A stretch of 64,000 nucleotides of DNA from Nannochloropsis salina CCMP1776 (lineage: Eukaryota > Sar > Eustigmatophyceae > Eustigmatales > Monodopsidaceae): contig SDOX01000096.1 in assembly GCA_004565275.1 (NCBI GenBank), forward strand, positions 42,415-106,414, given 5' to 3'. Numbering within the stretch: position 1 is the first letter of the stretch; every line of letters begins with the position of its first letter. Positions 43,255 through 54,697 of this stretch are shown here, piece after piece. The notes beneath the pieces are model-generated. The model was given only the letters and a program-made list of their open reading frames with translations. It had not been told where the DNA came from and did not search any database. A program made the position numbers and the translations under genes.

Positions 43255-44737
43255 ATGGCGGATGACGACCTATTTGGTTTTTTCAATGAGCTCAAAGAGG
43301 TCAAGGCGCCTGAAGAGGAGGCGGGGCCCAATGCAGGAGAAGGCGAGGCGCCAGAACATCAGGACGGGCGTCACCTGGGCTCAACTATATTAAATGCTTC
43401 TGGGAAAAGAGGCCGTGGTGAGTTTTGTTTTCCTTTACAGGAGCAGGGGGGCTTGAAGCGCCGTCCAAAAACGTGATATGGTGTAGAAGAATCGGAGCTA
43501 GTATGCTACCGATTTCCTTACACCATGCTACTTTTTCGGTTTGTTCACCCACCCATTGCATTCGCAGACGAAGAACCCGAAAATGTAAGTCATGACATTG
43601 GCCCCACCATGCCTCCCTCGCACCATCCGGCTTTCAAGAAGGCCAAGGCCGCTGTAGCCAAGCCCCTGCTCTACGGCACGGCCGGCGACGGTGACGGGTC
43701 GCACACTCCCACGGCCTCCGCCCCGTTGGCATCTCCCTATTCGTCATCTGGATCGCAGGAAAAGCCATCGGCCTTCGCTCCGGCGATATCCGTCTCTGCC
43801 GCTCCGACCCGGGCCAGGCCGGAATCCAATGTGCCCGCGACGTCAAGCTCTGTTACTGCTTCGCAAGACTTCTCGGGCCCCTATTCTGGGACTACAGCCC
43901 CGCCTCAGGCTGTGGCCGGCGCTGGCGTGGGTACTCTCTTCACCGTGGGAGCAGGTGCCAAGCCCGCAGCGGGGACATGGGGGGCGGGCCAACAGCCAAG
44001 ACCAGGGGGAGTGCCGAGGCTGGGAGGGGGCACGCAGGGTCAAACGGAGGCTGGCAAGCCCAAGAAGTTCATCCGCATCGGGCCCGGCCAGACGTGGGAG
44101 GATCCGACGCTGAACGAGTGGCCTGAAAGTACGTGGGTGAAGGGAGGGGCGTGGGTGGACGGGGATGTGATGTCAGTGGGAGTCGGGCAGGCAGGCTGAC
44201 TCCCAGTGACACTTGCGTACAGACGACTTCCGCATTTTCTGCGGGGACCTGGGCCCGGAAGTGACCGACGAGGTGAGTGTCTGCAGGGTTCCTCATGGCG
44301 GCGCGTCATCCGTCGGCCTTTCCGTGTCGATGCCTGGCTGTGGGCCCTGTCTCAGCTACCTCTGTCTGCGCGCCTCGGCGACTGCATGACTGGCCCGGCT
44401 CTCCTCATAACCTCCCTCCCCTTCATTCCCTCTCTCTTTCTTCTCCTTCGCCGAACCCTCGCAGCACCTGACGAACGCCTTCCGAGGCAAGTACCCCTCC
44501 TTCGCCAAGGCCAAGGTGCTCCGCGACAGGGGCACAGGCAAGTCGCGAGGCTACGGCTTCGTCTCCTTTCTGGACCCGCTGGAGGGGCTCAAGGCCCTGC
44601 GAGAGATGAACGGGAAGTATGTGGGGAGTCGGCCCGTGAAGCTGCGCAAGTGCGATTGGAAAGAGAGGGACTTAAAGGAGGTCCGCAAGAAGGAGAAGAC
44701 CAAGAAGAAATTTTTGAGCAAGCTGGGTTTGGGGTGA
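43255..44737 (+). CDS. RBM42-like RNA-binding protein
   Basis: Exons 43255-43417, 43568-44128, 44223-44272 and 44465-44737 give 348 residues in phase. The C-terminus is an RRM closely matching RBM42: NDFRIFCGDLGPEVTDE (RNP2 region), YPSFAKAKVLRDRGTGKSRG, then GYGFVSFLDP (RNP1). It is followed by REMNGKYVGSRPVKLRKCDW and a basic tail (KERDLKEVRKKEKTKKK). The N-terminal 190 residues are Ala/Ser/Gly/Pro-rich and probably disordered, as in animal RBM42. Known homologues associate with the spliceosome (tri-snRNP) and regulate splicing or mRNA stability. The 50-base third exon encodes RNP2. Confidence 0.93.
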
Positions 44738-44873
44738 GCGAGGAGGACGCATGCTGTAAAGCGAAGAGAGGAAGCCTCACATCCAAGACGATGCGACCAA
44801 AGAACGACACGCTCGTCGGCCGAAATGGTCCTGGACCCTTATTTTTCCTTTCCTTTCGATCGAACGCCCCTTC

Positions 44874-46542
44874 TTAGTGCGTGCTTACTGCGCCTGAGGA
44901 CCTCTGGCTGGCTCCTTTTGCGCTGGAGCCCGCTTTCTGAGCCGCCGCAATGATCCCGTCCTCCAGGTGCGCTTTTGAGAGAATCTTCGTAGGTGGCTTG
45001 GGCCCCAGGTCCACCACACGCATGGCGTAGGCCAGACGAACGGCCCCTCTCTCCCTTCCCCCCTGGGCGGGAGGCTTGGGCCGGAAGGAGAGCAGGCCCG
45101 GCTCTGAAGCGCCCTGGCAGAAGCTCTCGAGGGGCTGCAAGGAATAGGCATCCTGGCCTAGGACCGGGGAGAACCGCGTGAGGGGGGGGGCGGCCTCATC
45201 TGGGCACCGGCGGATCGCGAGCATGATGCTGCAGTCGCTGGCCCCCAGGGCGATGAGCCAACGGTGCAGAAGGAAGAGACATTCGGCTTGACTCAGGCGC
45301 TGGACAGTGGCCAGGGCCTCCTTGTGCTGCTGCTCCAGGATGAAGCCCGCAGGCTCCCGCTCGCAGGTAGAGCCCTTCCCTGACCTTCCTCGTGCTCCGC
45401 ATGGGCCCAGTCCCAGCGCCGCCTCCAGGCGCCGCGCCATCGCGGACATCGACTCTCCGCCCGGCTCCTCCTCCTCCGTTCCTGTCCCAAGCAGGCGAGC
45501 TTGTAAGACCTCCTCTTGCAGCAGCACCAGGGCCGCTGCCCTCCCCCCCCCCACAGAGCCCCACCAGCCTCTCCATTACGGCCCCCGCCCCCTCCACGTC
45601 AAGCACGTCCAGGCGCTGCAAGCTCAGCAGCCGGGGCAGCAAGCATTCTTGCTGCAGCACCTGCGCCACCGCCTCCATCAAGATATCCATCGGGTCCTCC
45701 TCGCTCTCGGCCCCGAAGCCCTCGGCGCATGCCCCCCCTGGGAGCAAAAGCTGGCGGGCCGCATTCCGCGCCAGCCCCACCTGCCGCTCTCCACGACCGT
45801 ACACTAGCCGGGGACCCACGAAAACTTGACAAAAATTTTGCGGGTTCCGAATCAAGGCCTGCAGCGTCCTCGTCATCTTCTCTACCTCTCCTGAGAAGAG
45901 GTCCGGAGGCGAGTATCCCCAGTTGGGGCCCTCCCTGAGATCCCCCCACTCGGGCTCCAGAGCCTGGGTCTCCAGGACCGCAAAGCGATAGCGCTGCATG
46001 AGCGAGAATCGACTCTCCTGAAACTTAAATCGCCGCGCGGGAGGGACGAGTCGGCTCCGGGAATGATACCCGGCTTTGGGTTTGATTTCGAGGGTGAGCT
46101 GGCAGGTGGACTGGGCGGTCAAGGTTGCGTGCGGCATTGGGGGGAAAAAACGGGTCAGATCCCTTAGGCACTCCACTGTACAGGCAGTATTATCCAGGTC
46201 GTACAAAGCACGTCGTGCGGGGCGGTGAGGCATGATTTGTTTCGCCACCTCGTTCAAAAATGAGGGCGTTACCGTCAAAGAGGTGCCCGTTTCAAGGTAC
46301 TGGTGCCCGAGCACAGGTCCCACCACATGCTCTACATAGTGCCGCTCTTGACGTGGGTCGTATAGCGCCTTCTCTTCCCCACCATGTCGCACCTTCAGGA
46401 GACGCAGAACATGATCTCGAAAACGCGCACACTGGCCGCGATAGGCCAGAAGGACATGGAGATTTCCCTCAGCTAGGTATACCCATTCGTCGGGACGTAG
46501 GTCCTCACAATGCGACTCGGCCGAAAGGGCAGGGTCGAGCAT
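44874..46542 (-). CDS. Inositol-pentakisphosphate 2-kinase (IPK1-like)
   Basis: Minus-strand frame from ATG 46542 to stop 44874. The enzyme phosphorylates Ins(1,3,4,5,6)P5 at position 2 to make phytate (InsP6). Family landmarks are WVYLAEGNLHVLLAYRG (N-lobe strand and G-loop region), VLRLLK, and the hallmark LEIKPKAGY. RRFKFQESRFSLMQRYRF follows, and near the end DCSIMLAIRRCPD. The reading frame changes at about 45543-45552, a run of ten Gs on the coding strand. Both sides match the kinase, so one base too many or too few in that run is the likely cause, most simply a sequence error. Otherwise the gene has no introns. Confidence 0.85.
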
Positions 46543-47327
46543 CAGGAACAGTCATATCTTTGCTGCGAGGCTGCCCTTTTAACGCATGTCCGGGTTAAAA
46601 AAGCCATCCGCGCGTCCAGACAGCTTCCTCCTTTCCCTCCATCATTGCCGTGAGCCTGGCCTGTAGGCAAATGGTAGGCAGTTGCGTTGGTGAGATATTG
46701 ATTAATAACATGCTTACTTAGTTTGTGTCGAGCAAAAAAGGGGACAGATTGTCAATCTGTCTGTCTAACAAACTGTTCGGGTTTCAAGCACGCATTCGGG
46801 AGGAGGTTGCAGCAGGAAATGAAGAGCCAGAAATAACCCACCTACGGGTATTGTTTGAGATGATGCGGCCCCCTTTCCTACCACCAGAATTTTGCACTTG
46901 TGCCTCGTGTGATACTGCGTGCGCACAGTGATGCGCGGCATGAGATAGCAGTCTCACGTGCTATTCACACGGCATGAGAGGGAAGAGGGGGGAACCCGTC
47001 ACTAGGAGACAGCACAGTCCAAGGAAAGGATCAAAGCGTCACCTTTGTTCCGAGACACATGGGTGAACTCAACGCGTACAGTGAGTACCCAGGCTAATCC
47101 CTTTAAAGCCTCGCCTCGTGCGGCTCAGCAAGCGGGACGGATGGGAAGTGCCAGGCTGGCAGCGCCGCATTGGACGAGTAATGATGCAAAAACTGTGCAA
47201 GATCATCACATCAATGAGGTGAGGGGTGCATGCCCCAGCTGCGTTGCTTTCTTTTGCACACATCACTTTACAAGGAGGGAGTAACTACACATTGCGGAGT
47301 AGCGAATCATTTTTACTTTTCTTCTCG
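46543..47327. other. Intergenic region with one possible orphan exon
   Basis: Lies between two minus-strand genes. A plus-strand frame at 46725-46931 (KKGDRLSICLSNKLFGFQ, ending in a Cys-rich CTCASCDTACAQ) looks somewhat coding and follows an acceptor-like TTACTTAG. No first exon was found, so it is not called. Confidence 0.35.
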
Positions 47328-48361
47328 CTATAAGCGTAATTTAACAAAATCGACCACTCGATCTGGCAGGAGTCCGCACAAACCACGAAGTAGCCATAAA
47401 GGCACTCCATTTACGCTAGCGACCAGGTATCGTGTCTTGGGCTGAGGACTCATGAGCGCATGGGCGATTGCTTGTGAAGTGACAGAGGCTGGAGAAAGTT
47501 TGGGTATAAATCCCGAGACGGCCTTCTCTACCTGCAGGAAAAGTGGTTTGTATAGTGCGTATTGATCTGCGCTCAAGTCGTTTATTGCCGGAGCGTTCTG
47601 ACCCGTGAGTTTGCCCCACATGCCGCTCTGGACCTGACCGGGTACGACGAGGGACACGGACATCTCCCAGGCTGCGAGCTCCAAGCGCATGCTGTCCGTC
47701 AGACCTTCCACAGCGTGCTTCGAAGAGGCGTAGATGCCGTCGCCCTGCGTCGCCATTGTTCCAGTTGCTGAGCCCACATTCACTATCCGCCCACCTGGCG
47801 CCCTCCGAAGCAGGGGAACGAAGGCCTGAGCCATCCCTATCACGGCAAGCACATTCACCTCGAAGAGCTTCCGCGCCTTCTCCATGTCTGCCAGTTCTAC
47901 CGGAATAGGGTACCCGAGTCCAGCGTTATTAACCAGTCCCCACACGGGCAATGGCGCGAGGGCTTCGGCGCGTTCGACGGCCGCTCGCACGTCCAAGGCG
48001 TTGGTGACGTCAAGGATGATGGGGTGAAGGGAGGGCAAGTGAGCGCTCCGTAAGTCCTCCATGTCGGCTTCCCTTCGCACTCCGGCGAGGACAGTGAAAC
48101 CTAGACGGGCAAGATACTCTGCGGCGTGACGCCCAATGCCTGTGGAGGCGCCTGGGATAGGGAGGACCCAGGTCGGGCGAGGGGCGTGAGGAGTTGAAGG
48201 AGCCACGAGAAAAATATTGCTTTGTCATCGTCACCTGAGATCACGATGATGGCTTGATTACCAGGAGGTGGAGCAGGATAGGCACGCCGTAAGACTAGAT
48301 GCGATGCCCCCCAAAGTGTGGCAATGATGCCCACAGGCCAGGCCCAGTCTCTTAAACGCAT
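47328..48361 (-). CDS. Short-chain dehydrogenase/reductase (retinol-dehydrogenase-like)
   Basis: Exons 48235-48361 and 47328-48151 give 316 residues. The first exon encodes a membrane anchor (DWAWPVGIIATLWGASHLVL) and the start of the Rossmann fold. The splice falls within the cofactor loop, so IIVISG joins GASTGIGRHAAEYLARLGF. The substrate/catalytic elements are VNNAGLGYP, a serine strand GRIVNVGSATG and YASSK (the YxxxK catalytic pair). VVPGQVQSGMW follows. It should use NADP(H) or NAD(H) to oxidise or reduce a lipid-like alcohol or ketone at a membrane. The exact substrate is unknown. Confidence 0.9.
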
Positions 48362-48523
48362 GCTGCACAGGTTGATGCAAACTACCAGTAGGTGAAAGCA
48401 CTCTTGCGCAGAATCTGCGGCGTATGTGAGAATGGAGGTGTCTGACTGTACATGCTGGACGCATCATTGTACGCATTTCGACATCGTGCGACACCCAAGC
48501 AGGCTGTGATAATAATATAAACA

Positions 48524-49344
48524 ATGGCAGACGTCGCCACAAATAACCTCCTGCCCCCCCTGAGGCTCCTTCCTGGTCTGCAACTTTGCCGCGGAATCAA
48601 AATTTCCATGCTATCTGTTGATAACATCCTCCAACTACACAGAGAAATTTTAATGGCTATTTCGCAAGCTGAAGAGGATCAAGCGCGGAATATTTGCCGA
48701 GCTATAGCCCGCGGGCTGCGGGGCTGGGAAGGTGAGTTTTGGGGAGTGAACAAGCCTCTGGCTCAGAAGATAGACTATCCGCATTGCTAATCACCCATTC
48801 CTTTACGATAGAGACCCGCAATAACTCGCTGACATTATTTGAGGGTCTAGCCAACGCCATCATAGCCAGTGGATACCTTAGAGGATTTGGAAAGTATCCC
48901 GGCGCGACAGAGCCATCGAATGATGCCCGCTGGCTCCCCGGGGAAGAGGGCTTGCACGTTCGGGTGGATATAAAGCTTTGGTTGCAGAGATTGAGGGATC
49001 ATCACCGCCTCCAGGTCCAGCTACGGAAGATGAATGAGTATGTGAGCAACCTACGGGAGTCGCTTCTGACTGTTCGATCTTGCCCCGAGCCTGTCCGCGA
49101 CGTGTTCAAGGAGACTATAAACATTTCGTACCTTCAAGAGCTATTGGAAGAAGTAGTCGAAGCTCTTGATGCAGAAGGGAAGCTTTGTGAACAAATTTTA
49201 CGTCAAACGGGACAGACCACTACGTATAAATCGCAGGTCGTGTACTCCAGCGCATGGGCGGCGCGGCCTCTTTTGCATGACCATCGTCAGAGAGCCTTGA
49301 AGGACCTTCTCGAGCTCGTTCTCCAAGACAAGAAAGGAGTTTGA
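48524..49344 (+). CDS. Hypothetical helical protein
   Basis: Exons 48524-48731 and 48812-49344 give 246 residues, with consensus donor (GAAG|GTGAGT) and matching phase. It is predicted almost wholly helical: DNILQLHREILMAISQAEED, LRDHHRLQVQLRKMNEYVSN and YLQELLEEVVEALDAEGKL. Leu-rich heptads in the second half suggest a coiled coil. Its 5' end lies 160 bp from the start of the short-chain dehydrogenase gene, so the two share a divergent promoter. I do not recognise the family. Small helical subunits of kinetochore, HAUS or other large complexes look similar at this level. Confidence 0.6.
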
Positions 49345-49664
49345 TACTTGGACCATAAATATAGGCATATGTTCATATTTGTTGGTAGATACGATTGCCA
49401 ATAATGTACGAAATGGGGCCAGCAAAAGCTGTGGATCATGATATAATCTCCATGCTACATGTAAGTCTGATGGCTCTCAGTGAAATCAGTCACAGAGCAA
49501 CTTTTAGCACAAGCTTCTTTTTATTTTTTACTCGATATCGCCTCCAGTAGATGGCGGTTTGTTGACAGATATCTTTTTCACATGTTTAGCTTAACACGCG
49601 CCTTCCTGCCGATCGCCTACTATTACATGCGACACGCACCACCGTTAGCCACGCTAGCTAATCC
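49345..49664. other. Convergent intergenic region
   Basis: About 320 bp between the hypothetical helical gene and the 3' end of the E1 gene. Nothing recognised. Confidence 0.45.
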
Positions 49665-52600
49665 TCAGCGCGCCCACCGATAGATGACGGTAGGCGTGAG
49701 AAAGGGATTGCCATCGTCGTCTGCCGCTGAAGTTTCCAACTCCAGATACTTGCGGTGAGGCCCAACCAGCTCGACGGGCGCACCTTCATAGCGCTCCAGC
49801 ACCCAGGCTGCAAGATCCGTCGTTAGCCTGGCCGCGTAAAGCTCTCTCTTCGCTGGCAGGTACTCTTCGCTGTTGTAGAGAAAGCGACCTTTCTGAGGGC
49901 CGTCCATCCCGGAAGCCTTGTGGTAAAGCAGAGTCACGTTTAGCCCCGTTTGCCTCCTGAAGGCGGCGAGAAAGCCCTCCAAGGAGAGAGGCCCCTCGTC
50001 CACGACGATGCTGTCCCACTTGGTGAAGTCGGTCGGGTAGGGCTTCATGTGCGCCATCTCGATATCGTCATACCGTTCCTGCGTCTTGACGGCCGGCGCG
50101 GGCTCTTGCAGGAAGTACATGTTCAGGCCCAGGTTGTTCGAGGAGTCCTTGAAGGCCTCGAGGGGCTTGCGCTGCAATACTTTGAGAAGTTCCAGGCAGG
50201 CCAAACCCGTGACAGCCGCCGTGGCTGTGGCGATGGCCGGAATAATCTTCCCAGCGATCATTTTGCATTTGTGCCTAGAGGCTTGCTTGATGCGATAATT
50301 TGAGGCGCGGAGATTGCAAGCGGCTGTCACAAAGTCGATGTGGAAATTCATATCCTGGTCTTTTTCGAATTCTGCGGGCTCAAACACCAGGCCTTTCGTC
50401 TCCACCGCCTCCAATTCCGCGATCAGTCCCTCTAAGACTGCCTGCTCCTTCGCCTCTTCTTGTTGGACGAGCGACTCGACGTCCATAGCGTCGTCCCCCC
50501 CCGGGCCCTTGCCCCCGTCGTCCCCCGTTGCGGCATTCGGATCGACTGTCTCTTTCCCGTCATTTTCTTCTTCCTCAAGCTCAAATTTCTCGTCACTCGG
50601 CGTCCAAGGAGGTACTGATAGGTCCGCCAGAATACGTTTGACGTATGTTAGGTCCCGAAATTGATGATCATGCGCAATCAGGGTCTTGTCTGGCGGCTCC
50701 ACGAGGCCGTAATTAACTGCCAGCAGGTTGGCCACCGAGACGATGAAGCCCAAATGCTGCTCGTTCTCCGCGTCGAATACCGCTGGATGGGGAAAGCGTT
50801 TGGCACCAGTCCAGAACTTCTCGCCGTTGGAAGACACGTGGTCCTCCGGAAAATTGTGGATGAGCTGCAGCAACTTATCGCGAAAGAGCTTGTGAAAAAG
50901 GGCGAACGCCTCCGCCACCAAGTCCGGGAACTTAATTCCCTGGCTCTTTGCCAGGTAGGCCTGGACCCCGCGCAAGGATTCGATCTCCTTAACCAGGTCT
51001 GCCTTCTGCGAGCTGGCAATGCCGCCGTTTCCATTCTTTGCCCCCCCTAGTGCTGACTTGGCGCCTTCCAGGTACGTGGTCGGGTTCTCCACGAACTTTT
51101 TAGCAGCCGCCGCACCTTCTACGAACATGTCATTAAATTGCGCGCGGGCCCATTCGATGCAGTGCTCGATGAGGGAGGGGAAATTGCGGAGCGTGCACAT
51201 GGGGATGGTGTCCTCGTCCGCCTCGTCCTTGGGCCCGTCCGCGTAGGAAGCGGTAATGTGCGGGACGATCACCTGCACGTTGCATTTGGTCCCCAGGGTG
51301 CCCGACTCGAGCAGAGGCTTCCCATAGAACACGCAGCGCGCGTCCACGTAGAGCCGCGCCTTGACGTTGTCCAGCGCATTGGTCACGAAGTCCAATCCCT
51401 CCCAAAACTGGTCCGGAAAGACGTTTTCGGTGGTGCTGGCAACCAACTCCTCTTTCGCCTGTATCTTCATGCTTGGATTCATCAGCAAGGCGGCCTGGGA
51501 GGCCGCCAGGGACTTGGGCTGGCCCACGTTCTTCTCCCTGAAGAGAAATTGCCTGTTCAAATTGCTGATCTCGATCCGATCGTTGTCCGTGACCACGATG
51601 CTGCCCCGAGGCCCCGTTCCCAGCCCCAGCATGGCAAAATTTTTCAAGTACTCACACCCCAGCGCCCCACATCCCACCACGAATGTCCGCGCATTGGCGA
51701 TGCGCTCTTCCACGAATTTCCGCCCGTAGACCGCCAACAGGTCATCGTAGCGGGAGCCTTGCGATGCAGTTTCATTCGGGGGGGGTCGGGCGGCTGGCAG
51801 GGCCTCGAAGGCGTCGAGATGTAGCCACTGCCGGAGCGGTTGGTACTTTCCCGTAAGCTTGACCACTTCCTGCGCCACCACCCCCCCGAAAAAGGCCGCC
51901 AGGGGCTGGAACTCAACTGCGGCGAAGAGAGCCAGGTTCCGGACCACTTCTTCCTCCACCTCTTCCACGCTCAGGGCAGCTGTGTCGCCCATACTCTTGA
52001 GCTCTGCGTTGCGAGTGCGCGCCAACCGCAGGACCTCGGCCGCCTCCACCTCGTCGTTGGGGTGGGGGTCTCGTCCGTGCGCCTCCTCGAACTCCCAGAG
52101 TCCTTGCAAGGCCACATGGAGCTGCTCGGCTCGCCCGAATTTGGCGCCATCTGTGAAGAGGAGGCCGTATTCGCCGGGGGCCACAGGCTGCGTCAGATTC
52201 TGGGCAAGCGTCCGGTACGCGAACTGAACGGGCTTCTTGACCTGCGTGAGCACGCCGCCGTTCTTGTAGGCCGTGAAAGACCGCGTGTCCCCGATCCCCA
52301 CCTTGAAGCCGTCGTAGACCTTCCTCTCCCGCTTTGTCCCGTTCCGATCCTCCAACAGCGTTTTGAAAACGTGCCTAACCTGGTAGGGGCCCAGGTCGTT
52401 GACGCTCTTGGCGTTGTCTTGGAGGCACTCCATGCCCGACACGTCCGAGATGTCCCCCCACCCGTCGTGCTCACTCTCTTCGATCCCGTGGCTCCGGCCC
52501 CCGTCCTCCTGACTCAGCAATGTGACGGTCCCTGCCTCATCGTTCTCGATGTGCGTTATGATGCGGGTGTGCGGGTTCTCGCCCGTCATGTCGCGAACCG

Positions 52601-53290
52601 TGAACTGCGACCCGAAGTCCGAGAAGACGAAGCCCATGGCCCCTTTCACGTCTGATCCGATGAACGCTATGTTGCGCGCGTGGCAAAACTCATCCCAGCG
52701 CACCATCTCCGCTAAGGACAGCCCCGTACACACCACTACATTGTGCGCCCCAACCGTTGACTCCGTGAGCGGCCCTTGCTGCACCCGCACAGAGACCAAT
52801 CCATTCAGCTCCGCCAACTTACTGGCCACGGCAACCGCTCGCGGCTTTCCCACATCTGTCTCCGTGAGAAAGAAGTTGGAACCAAGGTCTTTGATGTGAG
52901 CCGGGTGGTTGTCCCACAGCGTCACGGCGCCCGGGCCGGCTAGAATCAGATTCTTGGCCGTCTCGACGCCGACACCACGCAGACCCACGATTAGAACCTG
53001 GGAGGGGGACGAAAATCCGCAGAGAGCGTTGAGACGGGGATTTATGTCATTCGGACATTTATTGTTTCCACGCAATGCACGTAAAGTCCTGCTATGACAT
53101 GGCAAAACATGCAAAATCGTGCTTCCCTCCACTTCATCTGCTCACAAACCTTGAGTTGGATGAGCTTAGACATGGCTTCCATGCCGAAAGCTCCAATCTG
53201 ACGTGAATATTTATCCATAAATGCTGCATTGTTTGACAAAGCATTGGTATTTTTGAGAGCCGCCTCGACGCCGCTAGACGAGCTAGCCAT
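49665..53290 (-). CDS. UBA1: Ubiquitin-activating enzyme E1
   Basis: Exons 53150-53290 and 49665-52997, in phase, give 1157 residues, close to the usual E1 length. It activates ubiquitin with ATP and holds it as a thioester. The inactive adenylation repeat starts MDKYSRQIGAFGMEAMSKL and continues across the intron into VLIVGLRGVGVETAKNL. The active adenylation domain has FVVGCGALGCEYLKNFAMLG, TDNDRIEISNLNRQFLFRE and TNALDNVKARLYVD. The catalytic cysteine lies in DTIPMCTLRNFP (about residue 647). The C-terminus ends in a ubiquitin-fold domain (MAHMKPYPTDFTKWDSI ... PTVIYRWAR). One oddity is an acidic insertion near residues 850-900 (EEEENDGKETVDPN). Confidence 0.97.
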
Positions 53291-54011
53291 TCTTCCTGAG
53301 ATAAGGTACGAAGAGGGAGGGTCTTTTATTCTCGTGCAGTTCCGCTTTCAAAAATGACTCTGCGTTTGCGGCATAGCTTGGACAGACGACTTGATTGAAA
53401 CGCTCCACGATAGCGTGATCAAATTATTAAGACATCCCGAAGGATGCTCATGCGAAAAGTTGCTATAGCAGAACGTGCCTCAGTCATTTTATTCATCTGA
53501 TATTCGCGATGATAAATCCCATGAAAGACCGCCGAAGCAAGGATTGAAAATGCCTCGCGTGACTCGATGATTCGATTTTTACATTCTCTCGTGGTGCTCG
53601 CATCGAAGACAAGATTCCGCTATAAGCGTGCGAGAAGAGTTGCACCTGCTAAGAGGGAGATGGAGCAGCGAGGGCCGTGGTCGATCCCGCCAGACAAGTC
53701 CCACTCTATAACCTCCCCACCCCTTACGCCCCTAACCAATTACCAAGCCTGCGCACTCCACCCAGCGGCCCAACATGTGCAAAAACTACAATTTGTGGGC
53801 TATATTTTCAATAGTAGTAGGAAAGTGTGTCAAGGAAGCAGGAACACATCCTCCAGCCATCGCGTATATTCAACTTAGGGAAAGTAAATCAAACCAGAGG
53901 GATGTGTCGAGCACTTGCAATGTGATTTTTTTGGAAAGCTACATTCATCTGTGACTTGCTGCAGTACACTCGAGACTATTGTGTGTGCGTTTACTTTTAA
54001 CTCTATTTTAC
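53291..54011. other. Intergenic region between two minus-strand genes
   Basis: AT-rich, about 720 bp. It includes the promoter of the E1 gene. Open frames here are short and featureless. Confidence 0.45.
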
Positions 54012-54697
54012 TTAATCAATCCGAACGGCATTTATGTAATCCTGCTTGGTCAGCAAAAAATCCAGAAATGACTGCAATCTACTTCGCACATCATCCATTA
54101 CCACACGTTCTGCGTCATTAGCGCTCCCGGCTGTATCATTTTCTCCCTTTTTAATGCGTCTCATAGGTTTCCCCCTCCGAAAACCTAAAGCTGCTATACA
54201 CTTTAAGCCTAGTGCCTGACCTAGGGCCGATGTGGCCTTAGGCAGAAGGAAGAAGGGGACATCGCGAACCGCTGCTAAAACAGCCACATGTTCCACGAGA
54301 CGTGCTGGTCGGACATCCCTAATAAAAGTGAGATGATCTGTCATTAAAGTCTCTGTTCAACTCTTAGTCCTTCCTGTTTGTTTGTCAGGCAAGAACGAGG
54401 TACATACCTGCAAATAAGTATGAGGGAGAGTTCATCCCTGTCCAAAGCCCTAGTGACCTCATTGATACCAATGCAAATACACTGTCGCGTAAACTTGTGT
54501 TGCGCAGTCTGAATTGTGTTAGATTCTATGAGCAATGGTATAAAGAGGTCGTGCTGGACCAGCACTTACACATGGTGGAAGGAAAGACTGGGAAGCAGAA
54601 AGAGACGTACCCCATTTCGGTATGAAAAGATTTTTTGGACGCGAACTTTCGCTTTCGTTTTCTTGCGTGTTCCATCTCCTCCGGTGATTCCATGCAT
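54012..54697 (-). CDS. L7Ae-family RNA-binding protein (Rpp38/Pop3- or NHP2-like)
   Basis: Three exons, 54611-54697, 54408-54508 and 54012-54318, in phase, give at least 164 residues. The kink-turn-binding L7Ae fold is clear: CICIGINEVTRALDRDELSL (RNA-contacting G-x-NEV-x-(K/R)), then LILICRDVRPARLVEHVAVL. It continues with VRDVPFFLLPKATSALGQAL and CIAALGFRRG. Both splice junctions fall between conserved pieces. A basic N-terminus (TRKKTKAKVRVQK) precedes it. Candidates are the RNase P/MRP subunit Rpp38/Pop3 or a box H/ACA protein. The fold is secure, the exact member is not. The frame remains open upstream to an acceptor-like GGCAG near 54808, so another 5' exon is likely. Confidence 0.75.

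Noticed and set aside
46725-46931. Possible Cys-rich exon on the plus strand
   Set aside because: No partner exon or start codon, and composition alone is insufficient.
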